Shown piece after piece: positions 46,745 to 56,448 of a stretch of 64,000 nt of DNA. The translations under genes were made by a program, and so were the position numbers. Each line of letters starts with the position of its first letter. Within the stretch, counting starts at the first letter, position 1. The stretch is from Elusimicrobiota bacterium (GTDB lineage Bacteria; Elusimicrobiota; Elusimicrobia; FEN-1173), in contig JADKCG010000006.1 of assembly GCA_016714745.1 (NCBI GenBank), forward strand, positions 77,534 to 141,533, given 5' to 3'. Under the pieces are notes generated by a model, which saw only the letters and a program-made list of their open reading frames with translations, did not search any database and was not told where the DNA came from.

Positions 46745-48549
46745 TCCGCTGGGGCCGGTTGGCGTTTCTTCTCACTCCGCTCCTCTTGATTTGGGCGGGA
46801 GCGCACTTTTTCCTGGACCGGGGCATTCGTCGCGCGATTGAAACGGCCGGATCCGCCGCCGTGGGCGCCCGAGTGGACGTGGCCGGAGTTCGCACGAGCT
46901 TCTGGCGGTTGTCGGCAACGATTTCCGGGCTTGCGGTGACGGACCCCGACCAGCCCATGACCAATCTCGTCGAGATTGGGACATTACGTTTAAAGCTTCA
47001 ACTAAAGCCTCTGTTTTGGAAAAAATTCATCGTTGATCGGGCGGAGATATTGGGCATTCGAACCGGCACATCCCGAAAATCGTCGGGAGCCTTGCCCCAG
47101 CGGACCGCGAAAAAAGAAAAACCGTCGGCTTTGACGGAAACCGCCAAAGAACTTTCCGGCGCGGCCGTTGCCAACTTAAAAGACGCCTACGATCCCCAAA
47201 AACTGGTCGCTCCCGAAAATCTTGCGTCATATCAAAAAGCCCTGGCGGAGCGGGATCAGCTCACCCAGCTGGCGGACAAATGGAAATCCCGCAGTCAAGG
47301 CCTGGACGTGAAGGGCCTCTCCACCCGCGGTCAAACTTTTGTCGACAAGGTGAAAAATGAAAAGTTTTCTGGCGTCGAGGGTGTGGCCAAAGCCCAACTT
47401 CTTTTGAAAGAAGGACAGGCTCTTAAATCCGATCTTTCCACCGCTCAAAAAGAAGTGAAGAGTTTGGGCTCCGAATTGACGACCGAAGTGGCGAGCGCGA
47501 AAGCCGCCTTAAAAGAAATCGATCGTCTTCGCCGACAAGACATCGACAAGGCGGTGGGCCAAGTGAAGGCGGGGTTCTCCACCGAAGGGCTGACCAAAGG
47601 GTTGCTGGGCCCCGTTTGGTTTTCGAAACTCGAAAAATTGTTGGGTTGGGTTGAGAAGGGCCGAACGCTGACCGGTGGCGGGGACGACAAAAAAGAAGCC
47701 CCCCCCCCTCCTCCGGTGCGGGAGGGCCGCGATGTGCCGTTTCCTTTCCATCACCGTTGGCCCGCTGTTCACTTGGGACGGGCCGCTTTGAGCGGTGAGA
47801 CCCCGGGGGGGTTGGCATATCAGGGAACTCTTTCCGACGTGGGATCCGACCCGGCGTTGATCGGGAAGCCGACGGTTTTGGAACTTGCGGGGCGGTCCGG
47901 CGAACGGGCGCTGAACCTTTTGGCCACGCTGGATTTGACGACGAAAATCCCCAGCGAATCCCTTAAGACCGAATACACGGGCCTGCCTCTGGCCGGGATG
48001 AAATTGGGATCGATCAACAACAGCGCGGTATCGATCGCGGGGGGTCGTGGAACGGTGAAGGCCAATGTCGTCATCCGCGGACCCGATTTGGGCGGGACCA
48101 TTGATTTGGAGGGTTCGGCCCTCAAACTTGAACAATCCAGCCCGAAGACAGATCGTCTGTCGGCGGCCATCCGTAGCGTGTTTGAAAAACTGACCCAAGC
48201 ACAAATCAGCATCGGCGTTTCGGGCACAATAAAAGCCCCACAGTTTGCGTTAAACTCTTCCATTGATAACCAGTTGCGCGGCGCCATGAAAGGCGCCATG
48301 GACCAAGAAATCGCTAAACTTCGGGCCGACCTGGAAAAACAAATCAATGACATGGTGGGAAAAGAAACCGAGAAACTTTCCGCCCTGGTGGACAAAAACG
48401 CCGGCGCCGCGTTAGAGAAACTAAATTTGGGAGACAAAGAGTTGGGCGATGTAGAAGGGAAAATCAAAAAGACATTGGACGATTTGGCGGAGAATGGAAC
48501 GAAAGGGCTGAAAATTCCGAATCTTAAAGGATTGTTTAGAAAAAAATAG
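46741..48549 (+). CDS. TIGR03545-family protein (AsmA-like envelope protein)
   Basis: 602 residues. One N-terminal signal anchor (FLLTPLLLIWAGAHFFLDRG) is followed by an AsmA-like region (VDVAGVRTSFWRLSATISGL, LRLKLQLKPLFWKKFIVDRA). A long charged coiled coil (about 150-260), a Pro-rich break (PPPPPVREG) and a second beta-rich half follow. A basic/acidic helical tail closes it. It probably faces the periplasm. It overlaps its TIGR03546 partner by 4 bp. The combination suggests a lipid or envelope role, which is inference. Confidence 0.82.
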   Translation: MIRWGRLAFLLTPLLLIWAGAHFFLDRGIRRAIETAGSAAVGARVDVAGVRTSFWRLSATISGLAVTDPDQPMTNLVEIGTLRLKLQLKPLFWKKFIVDRAEILGIRTGTSRKSSGALPQRTAKKEKPSALTETAKELSGAAVANLKDAYDPQKLVAPENLASYQKALAERDQLTQLADKWKSRSQGLDVKGLSTRGQTFVDKVKNEKFSGVEGVAKAQLLLKEGQALKSDLSTAQKEVKSLGSELTTEVASAKAALKEIDRLRRQDIDKAVGQVKAGFSTEGLTKGLLGPVWFSKLEKLLGWVEKGRTLTGGGDDKKEAPPPPPVREGRDVPFPFHHRWPAVHLGRAALSGETPGGLAYQGTLSDVGSDPALIGKPTVLELAGRSGERALNLLATLDLTTKIPSESLKTEYTGLPLAGMKLGSINNSAVSIAGGRGTVKANVVIRGPDLGGTIDLEGSALKLEQSSPKTDRLSAAIRSVFEKLTQAQISIGVSGTIKAPQFALNSSIDNQLRGAMKGAMDQEIAKLRADLEKQINDMVGKETEKLSALVDKNAGAALEKLNLGDKELGDVEGKIKKTLDDLAENGTKGLKIPNLKGLFRKK

Positions 48550-48551
48550 CC

Positions 48552-49693
48552 ATGGTAAAGCCCCGGTCTTTTTCCGCTGTTGATCTGTTTCGAGACATCC
48601 GTGCGGTGCTGGAAAGCGCGCGTTCCTCCGTCTATAGAACGGTCAACGTCGCTATGTTGCGGACCCATTGGCACATAGGGAAATTGATCATCGAACATGA
48701 GCAGAAGGGGCGAAAACGCGCCGCTTACGGCGAGACCGTGTTGGAAGATTTAGGCCAACGACTCACGGTAGAATTTGGACGCGGGTTTGACGTGACGAAC
48801 CTACGCAAAATGAGACAGTTCTACCGCATGTTCCAGATTCGAGACGCACTGCGTCTCGAATCTGGCGGATCTCAACGGAAGGAACCGTCCCTCGCTGCGG
48901 AAATGGAGGGGATGCGCCCCCCCCTCTCGGAGGAATTGAGCTGGAGCCATTATCGCCTGCTTATGCAGGTGGAAAACCCGAAAGCACGGGAATGGTATAT
49001 GAGAGAAGCCACCGAACAACGATGGTCCACACGCCAACTTGAACGCCAAATTGCAATGCTGTACTACGAACGACTCCTCACGAGCCGAAAAAAAGCGCCG
49101 GTTCGCAGTGAAGCCAAACAAAAACTGGCCGCCCTAGGCCCAGAACAATTTTTACGGGACCCCTATGTTCTGGACTTTCTTGATCTCAAGGGGCCCCCGG
49201 CCTGGCGGGAGTCGGCACTGGAACAAGCCATCATCAGCAACCTTCAATCGTTCCTCCTTGAACTGGGCAAAGGGTTTTCTTTTGTGGCTCGGCAAAAACG
49301 CATGCGTTTTGAAGAAGAAGATTTTATGTGGACCTGGTTTTTTACAATTATCTTCTCAAATGTTTCGTCCTGGTCGACCTCAAGGTCGGTAAACTGACAC
49401 ATCAAGACGTCGGTCAGATGGAATCCTACGTGCGCATGTTTGATGCTCAGGACCGTCCCCCCAAAGACAACCCCACCATTGGTCTCATCCTGTGCTCCAG
49501 CAAGAATGAAGCCATTGCCAAATATTCCGTATTAAACGATCGCCGCCATATTTTTGCTGCAAAATACGTAAGGGTCCTGCCCACTGAGAGAGAACTTCGG
49601 CGCGAAATCGAACGGGAACGGCACCTGATCGATAGACGTTCCGTCGAATTTATTGCCCCACGACATAAAAGGAGGCCCCATGTCCATCCCTGA
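48552..49693 (+). CDS. YhcG-type PDDEXK nuclease (DUF1016), one apparent frameshift
   Basis: About 381 residues if repaired. The N-terminal DUF1016 domain (RTHWHIGKLIIEHEQKGRKR, FDVTNLRKMRQFYRMF, LSWSHYRLLMQVENPKARE) is followed by a PD-(D/E)XK nuclease domain (FVARQKRMRFEEEDF, DLVFYNYLLKCFVLVDLKVG). The frame breaks at ~49325, where GATTTTATG should read GATTTTTATG. Members are linked to mobile elements, recombination or defence. It starts 2 bp after the TIGR03545 gene. Confidence 0.85.
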
Positions 49694-50003
49694 ACAGATA
49701 GATGGTGTGATTGTCAAACTGAAAGCCAATGTGTACTTTGAGGGAAAAGTGGTCAGTCATTCCCTGCTTTTTCTAGATGGGAAAAAGAAAACGGTGGGGC
49801 TGATTTATCCCGGCTCATTTCATTTCAACACCGATGCGCCGGAAAGGATGGACATTGTGGCCGGGGCGTGCCGGGTGAAGTTCGCCGGAGAGACGGGGTG
49901 GAAGGAATTCGCGGCGGGCACCCATTTCAACGTGGCGGGAAAATCCTCTTTTGATATCGCGGTGGATTCCGGAATCGCGGAATACCTGTGCAGTTTCGAA
50001 TAG
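49680..50003 (+). CDS. ppnP: Pyrimidine/purine nucleoside phosphorylase
   Basis: 107 residues, a single cupin fold: NVYFEGKVVSHSLLFLDGKK, TVGLIYPGSFHFNTDAPERM and GWKEFAAGTHFNVAGKSSFD are the family core. It splits nucleosides to base and sugar-1-phosphate. I chose ATG 49680 because AGGAGG lies 3-4 nt upstream. The end overlaps msrB by 16 bp. Confidence 0.9.
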   Translation: MSIPEQIDGVIVKLKANVYFEGKVVSHSLLFLDGKKKTVGLIYPGSFHFNTDAPERMDIVAGACRVKFAGETGWKEFAAGTHFNVAGKSSFDIAVDSGIAEYLCSFE

Positions 50004-50482
50004 CGGTGATGGGGTTGATGATGGCGGTGTCTCTTTTCGCGGACGAGGGAAAACATTCACTAAAGAAGGACCCCATGGACGAAACCAACATGCCTAAATC
50101 TGACGAACAATGGAAGAAGGTTCTCACGCCAGGACAGTTTTGCGTTATGCGGCAGAAAGGGACCGAAGCGCCTTTCAAGAACGCCTTTTGGAACCATCAT
50201 GAAAAGGGAACGTACACGTGCGCCGCCTGCGGCGAGGAACTGTTTCGGTCTGACGATAAATTTGATTCGGGCACCGGGTGGCCGAGCTTTTTTCAACCGG
50301 CCAAAACAGAACGGCTGAAGGAAGAGACCGACACCGAGTTCGGCATGACCCGAACCGAAGTGATTTGCAAAAAGTGCGGGTCCCACCTGGGCCATGTTTT
50401 TACTGACGGACCGAAACCCACGGGCCTGCGCTATTGCATCAACTCGGCGGCCCTGACATTTGTTAAGGATGAGAATAAATGA
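49988..50482 (+). CDS. msrB: Peptide-methionine (R)-S-oxide reductase, exported
   Basis: 164 residues from a GTG start. A short signal peptide (FRIAVMGLMMAVSLFADE) suggests periplasmic location. Zinc sites CAAC (about 75) and CKKC, the substrate motif GTGWPSFFQP, and the catalytic Cys in GLRYCINSAAL are all present. It repairs oxidised methionines. The gene overlaps ppnP and, by 4 bases, the dCMP deaminase. Confidence 0.93.
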   Translation: MQFRIAVMGLMMAVSLFADEGKHSLKKDPMDETNMPKSDEQWKKVLTPGQFCVMRQKGTEAPFKNAFWNHHEKGTYTCAACGEELFRSDDKFDSGTGWPSFFQPAKTERLKEETDTEFGMTRTEVICKKCGSHLGHVFTDGPKPTGLRYCINSAALTFVKDENK

Positions 50483-51075
50483 ATGCGCGGCCAGATCCGG
50501 ACAATTACTTTATGGGCATCGCCATGGCCGTGCGCCGGCGGGCCAACTGCCGAGGAAGCAGGGTGGGGGCGATTGTCGTCGTGGACCGGCGCATCGTGTC
50601 CACGGGGTACAACGGGACGCCGGAAGGCATGACCAACTGCCTCGACGGCGGGTGTGACCGGTGTGCCAACCGGGCCTCTTATCCCTCTGGCACGGGCTAC
50701 GACCTTTGCATCTGTGTTCATGCGGAACAAAACGCCGTGTTGGCGGCGGCGCGGTTTGGGATCTCCGTTGCCAACGGCACGGTGTATACCACGACCCAGC
50801 CCTGTTTTGGGTGCGTGAAGGAAATGCTTCAAGCCAAGATCCGAAAAGTGTATTTTCTTCACCCGTGGGTTCACCCGGACCCGGCCGTGGCGAACGAATA
50901 TAAGAAAATCGTCGCCCGAATTCCCGAAGGACTTGAACATTTAAATGTCCCGGACCCGGATGCCGCCTGGGCCCGAAACAAAGGACTTCCCCCCGAACCG
51001 ACACCCGTGGAGTCCAAACCGGCGAAACCGTCATCGTCCGCCAGAACCAAAAGGCATCGCCCTCTTATTTCCTAG
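50479..51075 (+). CDS. Deoxycytidylate deaminase (ComEB-like)
   Basis: 198 residues. The deaminase zinc motif is HAEQNAV (about 95) and TQPCFGCVKEML (about 116-127). An extra zinc-type cluster GGCDRCANR and the substrate segment STGYNGTPEGMTNC are typical of dCMP deaminases. It makes dUMP for thymidylate synthesis. The C-terminal ~35 residues are a Pro/Ser-rich tail. Its start overlaps msrB by 4 bases. Confidence 0.9.
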   Translation: MNARPDPDNYFMGIAMAVRRRANCRGSRVGAIVVVDRRIVSTGYNGTPEGMTNCLDGGCDRCANRASYPSGTGYDLCICVHAEQNAVLAAARFGISVANGTVYTTTQPCFGCVKEMLQAKIRKVYFLHPWVHPDPAVANEYKKIVARIPEGLEHLNVPDPDAAWARNKGLPPEPTPVESKPAKPSSSARTKRHRPLIS

Positions 51076-51107
51076 AAACCGAGCTCGATCCGAGGAAACC
51101 GTTTTTT

Positions 51108-51268
51108 AACCCGGACTTTGCAATAGGCGCGAGCACCGAGATGAAGAAGCCGGCGGCTTTTTCGACGAAAAACGCGAAAGCGTAGCGGTGTCTACGGTTG
51201 AGCGTTTTGAGGAAGAAAAAGTCCCAGATTCTTCATCGAATGCCGTTTCCTATTGCAAAATCAGGGTT
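51108..51268. repeat. 161-bp hairpin element upstream of ychF
   Basis: The outer arms AACCCGGACTTTGCAATAGG (51108-51127) and CCTATTGCAAAATCAGGGTT (51249-51268) pair with two mismatches. Inner arms are GATGAAGAA / TTCTTCATC, GGCTTTTTC / GAAAAAGTCC, GCG / CGC and CGTAG / CTACG. The core resembles the RAYT-bounded hairpin at 4691-4890. No coding signal. Confidence 0.8.
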
Positions 51269-51291
51269 TAATTCGAAAGGAGTTTTAGATT

Positions 51292-52365
51292 ATGGACATT
51301 GGCATCGTTGGACTTCCGAACGTTGGGAAATCAACACTCTTCAACGCCTTGACCGGCGCCGCGGCGGCGGCCAGCAATTTTCCGTTTACGACCATTGACC
51401 CCAACGTGGGGATCGTTCCGCTTCCGGACGAACGGTTGACCGTGCTTGGAAAAATGTTTGACAGCGAAAAGGTGACCCCCGGCGGGATCAAGTTCATTGA
51501 CATCGCGGGAATTGTCAAGGGCGCAAGCCAAGGGGAAGGGTTGGGCAACAAGTTTCTTTCACATATCCGCGCTGTGGACGCGATTGCCCACGTGGTGCGT
51601 TGTTTCAACGATCCGGAAGTGATCAACGTTTTGGGGTCGCTCAACCCCGGCGAGGCGGCGGACATTATTGAAACGGAACTATTGCTTTCCGACCTTCAAC
51701 AGGCGGAAAAAGCCCTCGACAAACTGCAGGGGCCTGCTCGGTCGGGCGACAAGAAGGCCCGGGAAAAACTGGAACAGATGGAAAATCTGGTAAAAGGGTT
51801 TCGGGAGGGCCGTTCGGCCCGCTCCCAAAACGTCCCGGCGGAGGTTCAAACGGAACAGGGATTTTTAACGGGAAAACCTGTTCTTTATGTGGCCAATACG
51901 GACGAGAACGGGCCAGACCCCAAACTCTTGGCCGCACTGGAATCGCGTGCCAAGACAGAGAACGCTGTGGTGGTGACCTTATGCGCCAAGATGGAGGCGG
52001 AAATTGTTCAACTTCCCCAAGAAGAACGCGCCTCCTACTACGAAGCCGCTGGGATCCAAACCCCGGGATTGGGACGGTTGGCCAGCGCGGGAAAGGACCT
52101 GTTGGGATTGATCTCCTTTTTTACGGCCGGGCCCCAAGAGACACGGGCGTGGGTGATCCCTCAGGGGACAAAGGCGGTGAAAGCCGCGGGCAAAATCCAT
52201 TCGGACATCGAACGCGGGTTTATCCGGGCGGAACTGTACAAATACGAGGATTTGGTTCGCTTGGGTTCTTACAAAGCCCTTCAGGAAAAGGGTCTCGTCT
52301 CCATTGAAGGAAAAGAATATGAAATGAAAGACGGGGACGTGGTGTATTTCCGATTCAACATCTGA
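51292..52365 (+). CDS. ychF: Ribosome-binding ATPase YchF
   Basis: 357 residues. G1 GLPNVGKSTLFNAL, G3 FIDIAGIVKGASQGEGLGN and NxxE in place of NKxD (NTDENG) give the ATP specificity of YchF/OLA1. The coiled-coil insertion (about 130-195) and the C-terminal TGS domain (FIRAELYKYEDLVRLGSYKA, VYFRFNI) are complete. AAAGGAG lies 9 nt before the ATG. It is a universal translation-associated ATPase. Confidence 0.96.
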   Translation: MDIGIVGLPNVGKSTLFNALTGAAAAASNFPFTTIDPNVGIVPLPDERLTVLGKMFDSEKVTPGGIKFIDIAGIVKGASQGEGLGNKFLSHIRAVDAIAHVVRCFNDPEVINVLGSLNPGEAADIIETELLLSDLQQAEKALDKLQGPARSGDKKAREKLEQMENLVKGFREGRSARSQNVPAEVQTEQGFLTGKPVLYVANTDENGPDPKLLAALESRAKTENAVVVTLCAKMEAEIVQLPQEERASYYEAAGIQTPGLGRLASAGKDLLGLISFFTAGPQETRAWVIPQGTKAVKAAGKIHSDIERGFIRAELYKYEDLVRLGSYKALQEKGLVSIEGKEYEMKDGDVVYFRFNI

Positions 52366-52374
52366 GGTGACGAC

Positions 52375-52593
52375 ATGACCGAAGAAGAGGAAAAAAGAAA
52401 GGCGCATATCATTCAACTGCTAAAAATTATGGCCTTTTCCGGATGGGTATTGGCTATTTCGTCACTGTTGATGGGGTCGTACTTCTTAAACAAGTTCCAC
52501 TTGGAAATTATCGAAATGCAACAAGAAAACAAGGCGCTCAAAATGAGTTTGGAACGAGCCCAGACCAGCCACCGAACCGGATCCACCAATTAA
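52375..52593 (+). CDS. Small single-helix membrane protein
   Basis: 72 residues. A charged N-terminus (MTEEEEKRKAHI), one transmembrane helix (MAFSGWVLAISSLLMGSYFL) and a short coiled coil (EIIEMQQENKALKMSLERA). It starts 10 bp after ychF, probably cotranscribed. No family recognised. Confidence 0.65.
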   Translation: MTEEEEKRKAHIIQLLKIMAFSGWVLAISSLLMGSYFLNKFHLEIIEMQQENKALKMSLERAQTSHRTGSTN

Positions 52594-52645
52594 AAACATT
52601 GATTATTGTCGGGCATATTTCACGGTGTCCCCATCCAGCGAGACA

Positions 52646-53593
52646 CTATGCAATATAGGAGCGGTACCAGTCGGCGAATTGGCGAATGCCGGTTTGGATG
52701 TTTGTGGTTGGGTGAAAACCCAGAAGACGGGTGGATTTTTTTATGTCGGCCCAGGTGGCGGGAACGTCACCGGGTTGGATCGGGCACATTCGCGCCTTTG
52801 CCTTTTTCCCCAGGGCAGACTCGATGGTCGAGATAAAAAGACTGAGAGAAACGGGGTGGGAGTTGCCGAGATTAAAAATCTCGTAAGGATAGTTGTGGTC
52901 TAACGCTGACAGAACACCGAAAACAATGTCGGTGATATACGTAAAATCCCGCTTCATCCGACCGTGGTTGTATACGTTGATCGGTTCCCCTGCCAAAATC
53001 GCTTTCGTAAAAGAAAAGAGCGCCATATCGGGACGGCCCCAGGGTCCATAAACCGTAAAAAATCTTAAACCCGTGCAACGCAAGCCATACAAATGATGGT
53101 AGACATACGCCGTCAGTTCGTTGGCCCGTTTGGTGGCGGCGTAAAGAGAGACCGGCGCGTCCACAGGATCGGTCACGGAAAAAGGAGTTTTTTTATTGGC
53201 GCCGTAAACCGAAGAAGACGAGGCGTAGACAAAAGATTTTATCTCTCGCTCCCGCGCGAACTCCAGAAGATTCAGCGTTCCGAGATTGTTGGCACTTTCG
53301 TATGCATAGGGATTCTCAAGCGAATAACGGACCCCTGCCTGGGCCGCCAAATGGCAGATCTGGTCGATCTTGATCTTAGCCAGGGCCCGTCCGAGAGCTT
53401 TTCGGTCGGTGATGTCTGTTTCGATTATTTTGAGGTTGGGGAGGAGGGCCTTGACCCGATCGCGCTTTAACCGGACATCGTAGTACGGGCTAAAATTGTC
53501 CAACCCGATCACGCGGTCGCCCCGGTCCCGCAACGCTTGGGCCGTGTGGGCCCCAATAAAACCAGCCGCGCCGGTGAGCAAAATCGTTTTCAT
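52646..53593 (-). CDS. NAD-dependent nucleotide-sugar epimerase (UDP-glucuronate 4-epimerase type)
   Basis: 315 residues. The Rossmann motif GAAGFIGAH (about 8) is followed by HLAAQAGVRYSLENPYAY, the catalytic Ser-Tyr-x-x-x-Lys set (ASSSSVYG, YAATKRA) and the substrate segment FFTVYGPWGRPDMALF. This is typical of UDP-glucuronate/UDP-glucose 4-epimerases feeding surface polysaccharide. It overlaps rdgB by 4 bp, an unusual pairing. Confidence 0.88.
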   Translation of the reverse strand: MKTILLTGAAGFIGAHTAQALRDRGDRVIGLDNFSPYYDVRLKRDRVKALLPNLKIIETDITDRKALGRALAKIKIDQICHLAAQAGVRYSLENPYAYESANNLGTLNLLEFAREREIKSFVYASSSSVYGANKKTPFSVTDPVDAPVSLYAATKRANELTAYVYHHLYGLRCTGLRFFTVYGPWGRPDMALFSFTKAILAGEPINVYNHGRMKRDFTYITDIVFGVLSALDHNYPYEIFNLGNSHPVSLSLFISTIESALGKKAKARMCPIQPGDVPATWADIKKSTRLLGFHPTTNIQTGIRQFADWYRSYIA

Positions 53594-54192
53594 CGGAAAT
53601 GACGGCGGAGATGGACAGCCGCGCGTTGGAATGCCAGGGCGCGGTGGCTGATTTTATTTTTCTGGGTTAAGGAAAGTTCGGCAAAGGTGCATCCTTTTCC
53701 TCGGGGTTCAAAGATCGGATCATATCCGAACCCTTCTATCCCCTGACTTTCTTCAACGATCCACCCCGGACATCGGCCTTCAAAGAGGCGTTCATGGCCT
53801 TCGGGCGTAACGAACGCCGCCACACACCGAAAAACGGCGCGGCGCCGGGCTCGAGCGACTCCTTTCATCAACCGCAAGACCTTTCGATTGTTGTCCGCAT
53901 ACGAACACCCATACCCCGCAAATCGTGCGGAATAAACGCCGGGGCGCCCGCCCAACGCCGCGACTTCGAGCCCGCTGTCGTCCGAAAGCGCCGCATGGCC
54001 CGTACGCTGAACAGCCTTGCGCGCCTTTAAGAGGGCGTTCGCTTCCAGTGTTTTCCCCGTTTCCCGCACGGAGGTGGGCGGAGGAAAAGCGTCCAGCCCC
54101 TTGACGGTCCATGGACAGCGACTCAAAATACGGCGGATCTCACGCAATTTGTCTCGGTTATGGGTGGCAATCACAAGGAGGGGTTTCTTCAT
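53590..54192 (-). CDS. rdgB: XTP/dITP diphosphatase (non-canonical purine NTP pyrophosphatase)
   Basis: 200 residues. Conserved motifs are IATHNRDKLREI (8-19), ALSDDSGLEVAALGGRPGVY (about 68) and IEGFGYDPIFEP, with ISHRALAF near the C-terminus. It removes deaminated purine nucleotides from the pool. The gene lies in the minus-strand run between the MBL hydrolase and the epimerase. Confidence 0.93.
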   Translation of the reverse strand: MKKPLLVIATHNRDKLREIRRILSRCPWTVKGLDAFPPPTSVRETGKTLEANALLKARKAVQRTGHAALSDDSGLEVAALGGRPGVYSARFAGYGCSYADNNRKVLRLMKGVARARRRAVFRCVAAFVTPEGHERLFEGRCPGWIVEESQGIEGFGYDPIFEPRGKGCTFAELSLTQKNKISHRALAFQRAAVHLRRHFR

Positions 54193-54213
54193 AAGAAAGG
54201 GGAGTCGCGTTCC

Positions 54214-55116
54214 CTACGGGAGTTGAATTTCGAGGCCCTCGGCGGCGGCGTCGATTTCCACCGTCGCGCCTTTGGTCTTCGCCAACGATCGAATTTTCTC
54301 CACCTGATTGTCCAGATCCGTGTCGGTCCGATCGGGATCGTGATGAAAAAACAACAGCCGTTTCACGCGGCCCTGCACCGCCATCTCAAGGGCAAACTCG
54401 TAAAAACTGTGGCCCCACCCAAGATGGGGGGGGTATTCCGCCTGGGTGTATTGACCGTCGTGGATCAAGAGGTCCGCCCCTTCAAAAAAGTCCACCAACA
54501 TCAGATCTTCCCGTTCGAGCTCGACCTGGCCGCGTTTGAGGTCGTCGTAGACTTCCTGTTTTTTCGATTGTTGACGGAGGAGATAACGGAAAGGTTCGTT
54601 GTCCGTCATGTAGACAATCTTACTCGTCCCATTATCGATTTTATAGGCGAGCGCCAGGCCTGGGTGGTTGATGTAGGCCGGCGTGACGGTCCACCCGTTC
54701 AAATGGATCGGGCGGGTGGTCAGTTGGACGAAGTTAAGGTCGGCGGGCATCTCGGACATAGTGACGGGGAAATATTCGGGACTCATTTGCCCAACGAAAA
54801 TGTTTTCCAATTTCCGTCCAGTTCCCTCGCACCCATAAATGGTGAACTTGTTGCCTTTTATGTAGAGAGGGCGGAAAAACGGGAAACCCCCAATGTGATC
54901 GAAATGAAAATGACTGATGAAAAGATGCCCTTCCACACGGCCGGGCCCGCGACGGAGCAAATCTTCCCCCAACAGGCGGATGCCGGTGCCAGCATCAAAG
55001 ATGGCCAGAGTTTCGGAATCGGAGATTTCCACGCAGGCCGTGTTGCCGCCGTATTTTGTCGTTGTCGGGCCGGGGGACGAAATCGATCCCCGGGTTCCCC
55101 AGAATTTGATCTTCAT
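54214..55116 (-). CDS. Metallo-beta-lactamase-fold hydrolase
   Basis: 300 residues. It starts KIKFWGTRGSISSPGP, a family start shared with PqqB/cAMP-phosphodiesterase-like proteins. Motif 2 is HFHFDHIGGFPFF (about 92, metal-binding HxHxDH), with later ligands in DNEPF, LLIHDGQY and FHHDPDRTD. It acts on an unknown phosphoester or similar substrate. It is 21 bp from rdgB on the same strand. Confidence 0.88.
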   Translation of the reverse strand: MKIKFWGTRGSISSPGPTTTKYGGNTACVEISDSETLAIFDAGTGIRLLGEDLLRRGPGRVEGHLFISHFHFDHIGGFPFFRPLYIKGNKFTIYGCEGTGRKLENIFVGQMSPEYFPVTMSEMPADLNFVQLTTRPIHLNGWTVTPAYINHPGLALAYKIDNGTSKIVYMTDNEPFRYLLRQQSKKQEVYDDLKRGQVELEREDLMLVDFFEGADLLIHDGQYTQAEYPPHLGWGHSFYEFALEMAVQGRVKRLLFFHHDPDRTDTDLDNQVEKIRSLAKTKGATVEIDAAAEGLEIQLP

Positions 55117-55183
55117 GGCTGAGCTAATTATTGTTCATGACTGGCGTTTCGTCAAGGCATAAATAAAAAGAGTTCCGGCCCAA

Positions 55184-55221
55184 AGAAAACCCCCTCCCCC
55201 GTTGTGCGCGGGGAGGGGGTT
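55184..55221 (-). terminator. Terminator of gap
   Basis: On the minus strand AACCCCCTCCCC pairs with GGGGAGGGGGTT, followed by TTCTTTG. It starts 16 bp after the gap stop. Confidence 0.75.
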
Positions 55222-55237
55222 GGGGAAACGGGCTCTG

Positions 55238-56287
55238 TTACGAGGCTTTGCTGAGAATGTAGGTGACGAGTTCGACCACACGGTTGGAGTAGCCCCACTC
55301 GTTGTCATACCAGCTCACCAACTTAAAGAAACGCTTGTTCAGCTCAATCCCCGACCCTTCGTCAAAGATGGAGGAGGCCTTGTGATGGATGAAGTCGGAG
55401 CTCACGACTTCATCGGACGTGACCTCGAGAATGCCTTTCAGATACGTTTCGCTGGCCTTGCGCATGGCGGCGGCGATTTCCTTATAGCTTGTCTCTTTGA
55501 CGGTGCGGACGGTTAGGTCAACCACAGACACGGTGGGCGTGGGAACCCGAAACGCCATGCCGGTCAGTTTCCCTTTTACTTCGGGGATCACCAAACCGAC
55601 GGCCTTCGCGGCACCCGTGGTGGAGGGAATAATGTTCTGCGCGGCTGTTCGTCCGCCTTTCCAGTCCTTCTTGGAGGGGCCGTCCACGGTCTTCTGCGTC
55701 GCCGTATAAGAATGGATCGTGGTCATCAATCCCTCTTCGATGCCAAAACCCTCTTTCAAAAGGACGTGAACCACGGGGGCCAAACAGTTCGTGGTGCAAG
55801 ACGCGTTTGAAATTATATTGTGTTTCGCGTGATCGTATTTCCCTTCATTGACGCCCATGACGATGGTGATGTCCTCATTTTTGGCGGGGGCGCTGATGAT
55901 GACTTTTTTGGCGCCGGCGGCAATATGGCCTTTGGCTTTCTCCCCATCGGTGAAAAGACCGGTGGACTCGATCACGATCTCGACGCCCAACTCTTTCCAA
56001 GGAAGGCCGGAGGGATCTTTTGCGCTCACCACCCGAATCTCTTTGCCGTTGACGATCAAAACGTCGTCTTCCAGTTTGTCGGCGGACGATTTTTTAGAGC
56101 CGACAGTGCCGTTGAATCGCCCTTGAACCGAATCGTATTTGAGGAGATACGCCAAATTATCGGCCGGCACAATGTCGCCCACAGCCACCACGTCCAAGGT
56201 TTTGCCCAAAAGCCCTTGTTCCACCAAAGCGCGGAACACCAATCGCCCAATTCGTCCGAAACCGTTAATTGCCACTTTGACTGCCAT
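55238..56287 (-). CDS. gap: Glyceraldehyde-3-phosphate dehydrogenase (type I)
   Basis: 349 residues. The NAD-binding start is INGFGRIGRLVFRAL. The catalytic Cys lies in SNASCTTNCLAPVV (about 165) and the partner His in the HSYTATQ segment. WYDNEWGYSNRVVELV closes the protein. Glycolysis and gluconeogenesis. It is monocistronic by the look of the terminator and the ~160-bp upstream gap (56288-56448), which holds nothing else visible. Confidence 0.96.
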   Translation of the reverse strand: MAVKVAINGFGRIGRLVFRALVEQGLLGKTLDVVAVGDIVPADNLAYLLKYDSVQGRFNGTVGSKKSSADKLEDDVLIVNGKEIRVVSAKDPSGLPWKELGVEIVIESTGLFTDGEKAKGHIAAGAKKVIISAPAKNEDITIVMGVNEGKYDHAKHNIISNASCTTNCLAPVVHVLLKEGFGIEEGLMTTIHSYTATQKTVDGPSKKDWKGGRTAAQNIIPSTTGAAKAVGLVIPEVKGKLTGMAFRVPTPTVSVVDLTVRTVKETSYKEIAAAMRKASETYLKGILEVTSDEVVSSDFIHHKASSIFDEGSGIELNKRFFKLVSWYDNEWGYSNRVVELVTYILSKAS

Positions 56288-56448
56288 ATGAATCCTCCTT
56301 AATGAATTTTAAAAAGGGGCCACGTTCAATCTGTTTAGGTTTCGTCATTGCCCGATTGTTCGGGCGAATCGAAAGAGTCCTCTGCCTGGGGAAACAACAC
56401 GCCAGAGATGAACGGAAAAAAGATGTTAGGAAAACAGAGGGGTGGTCG

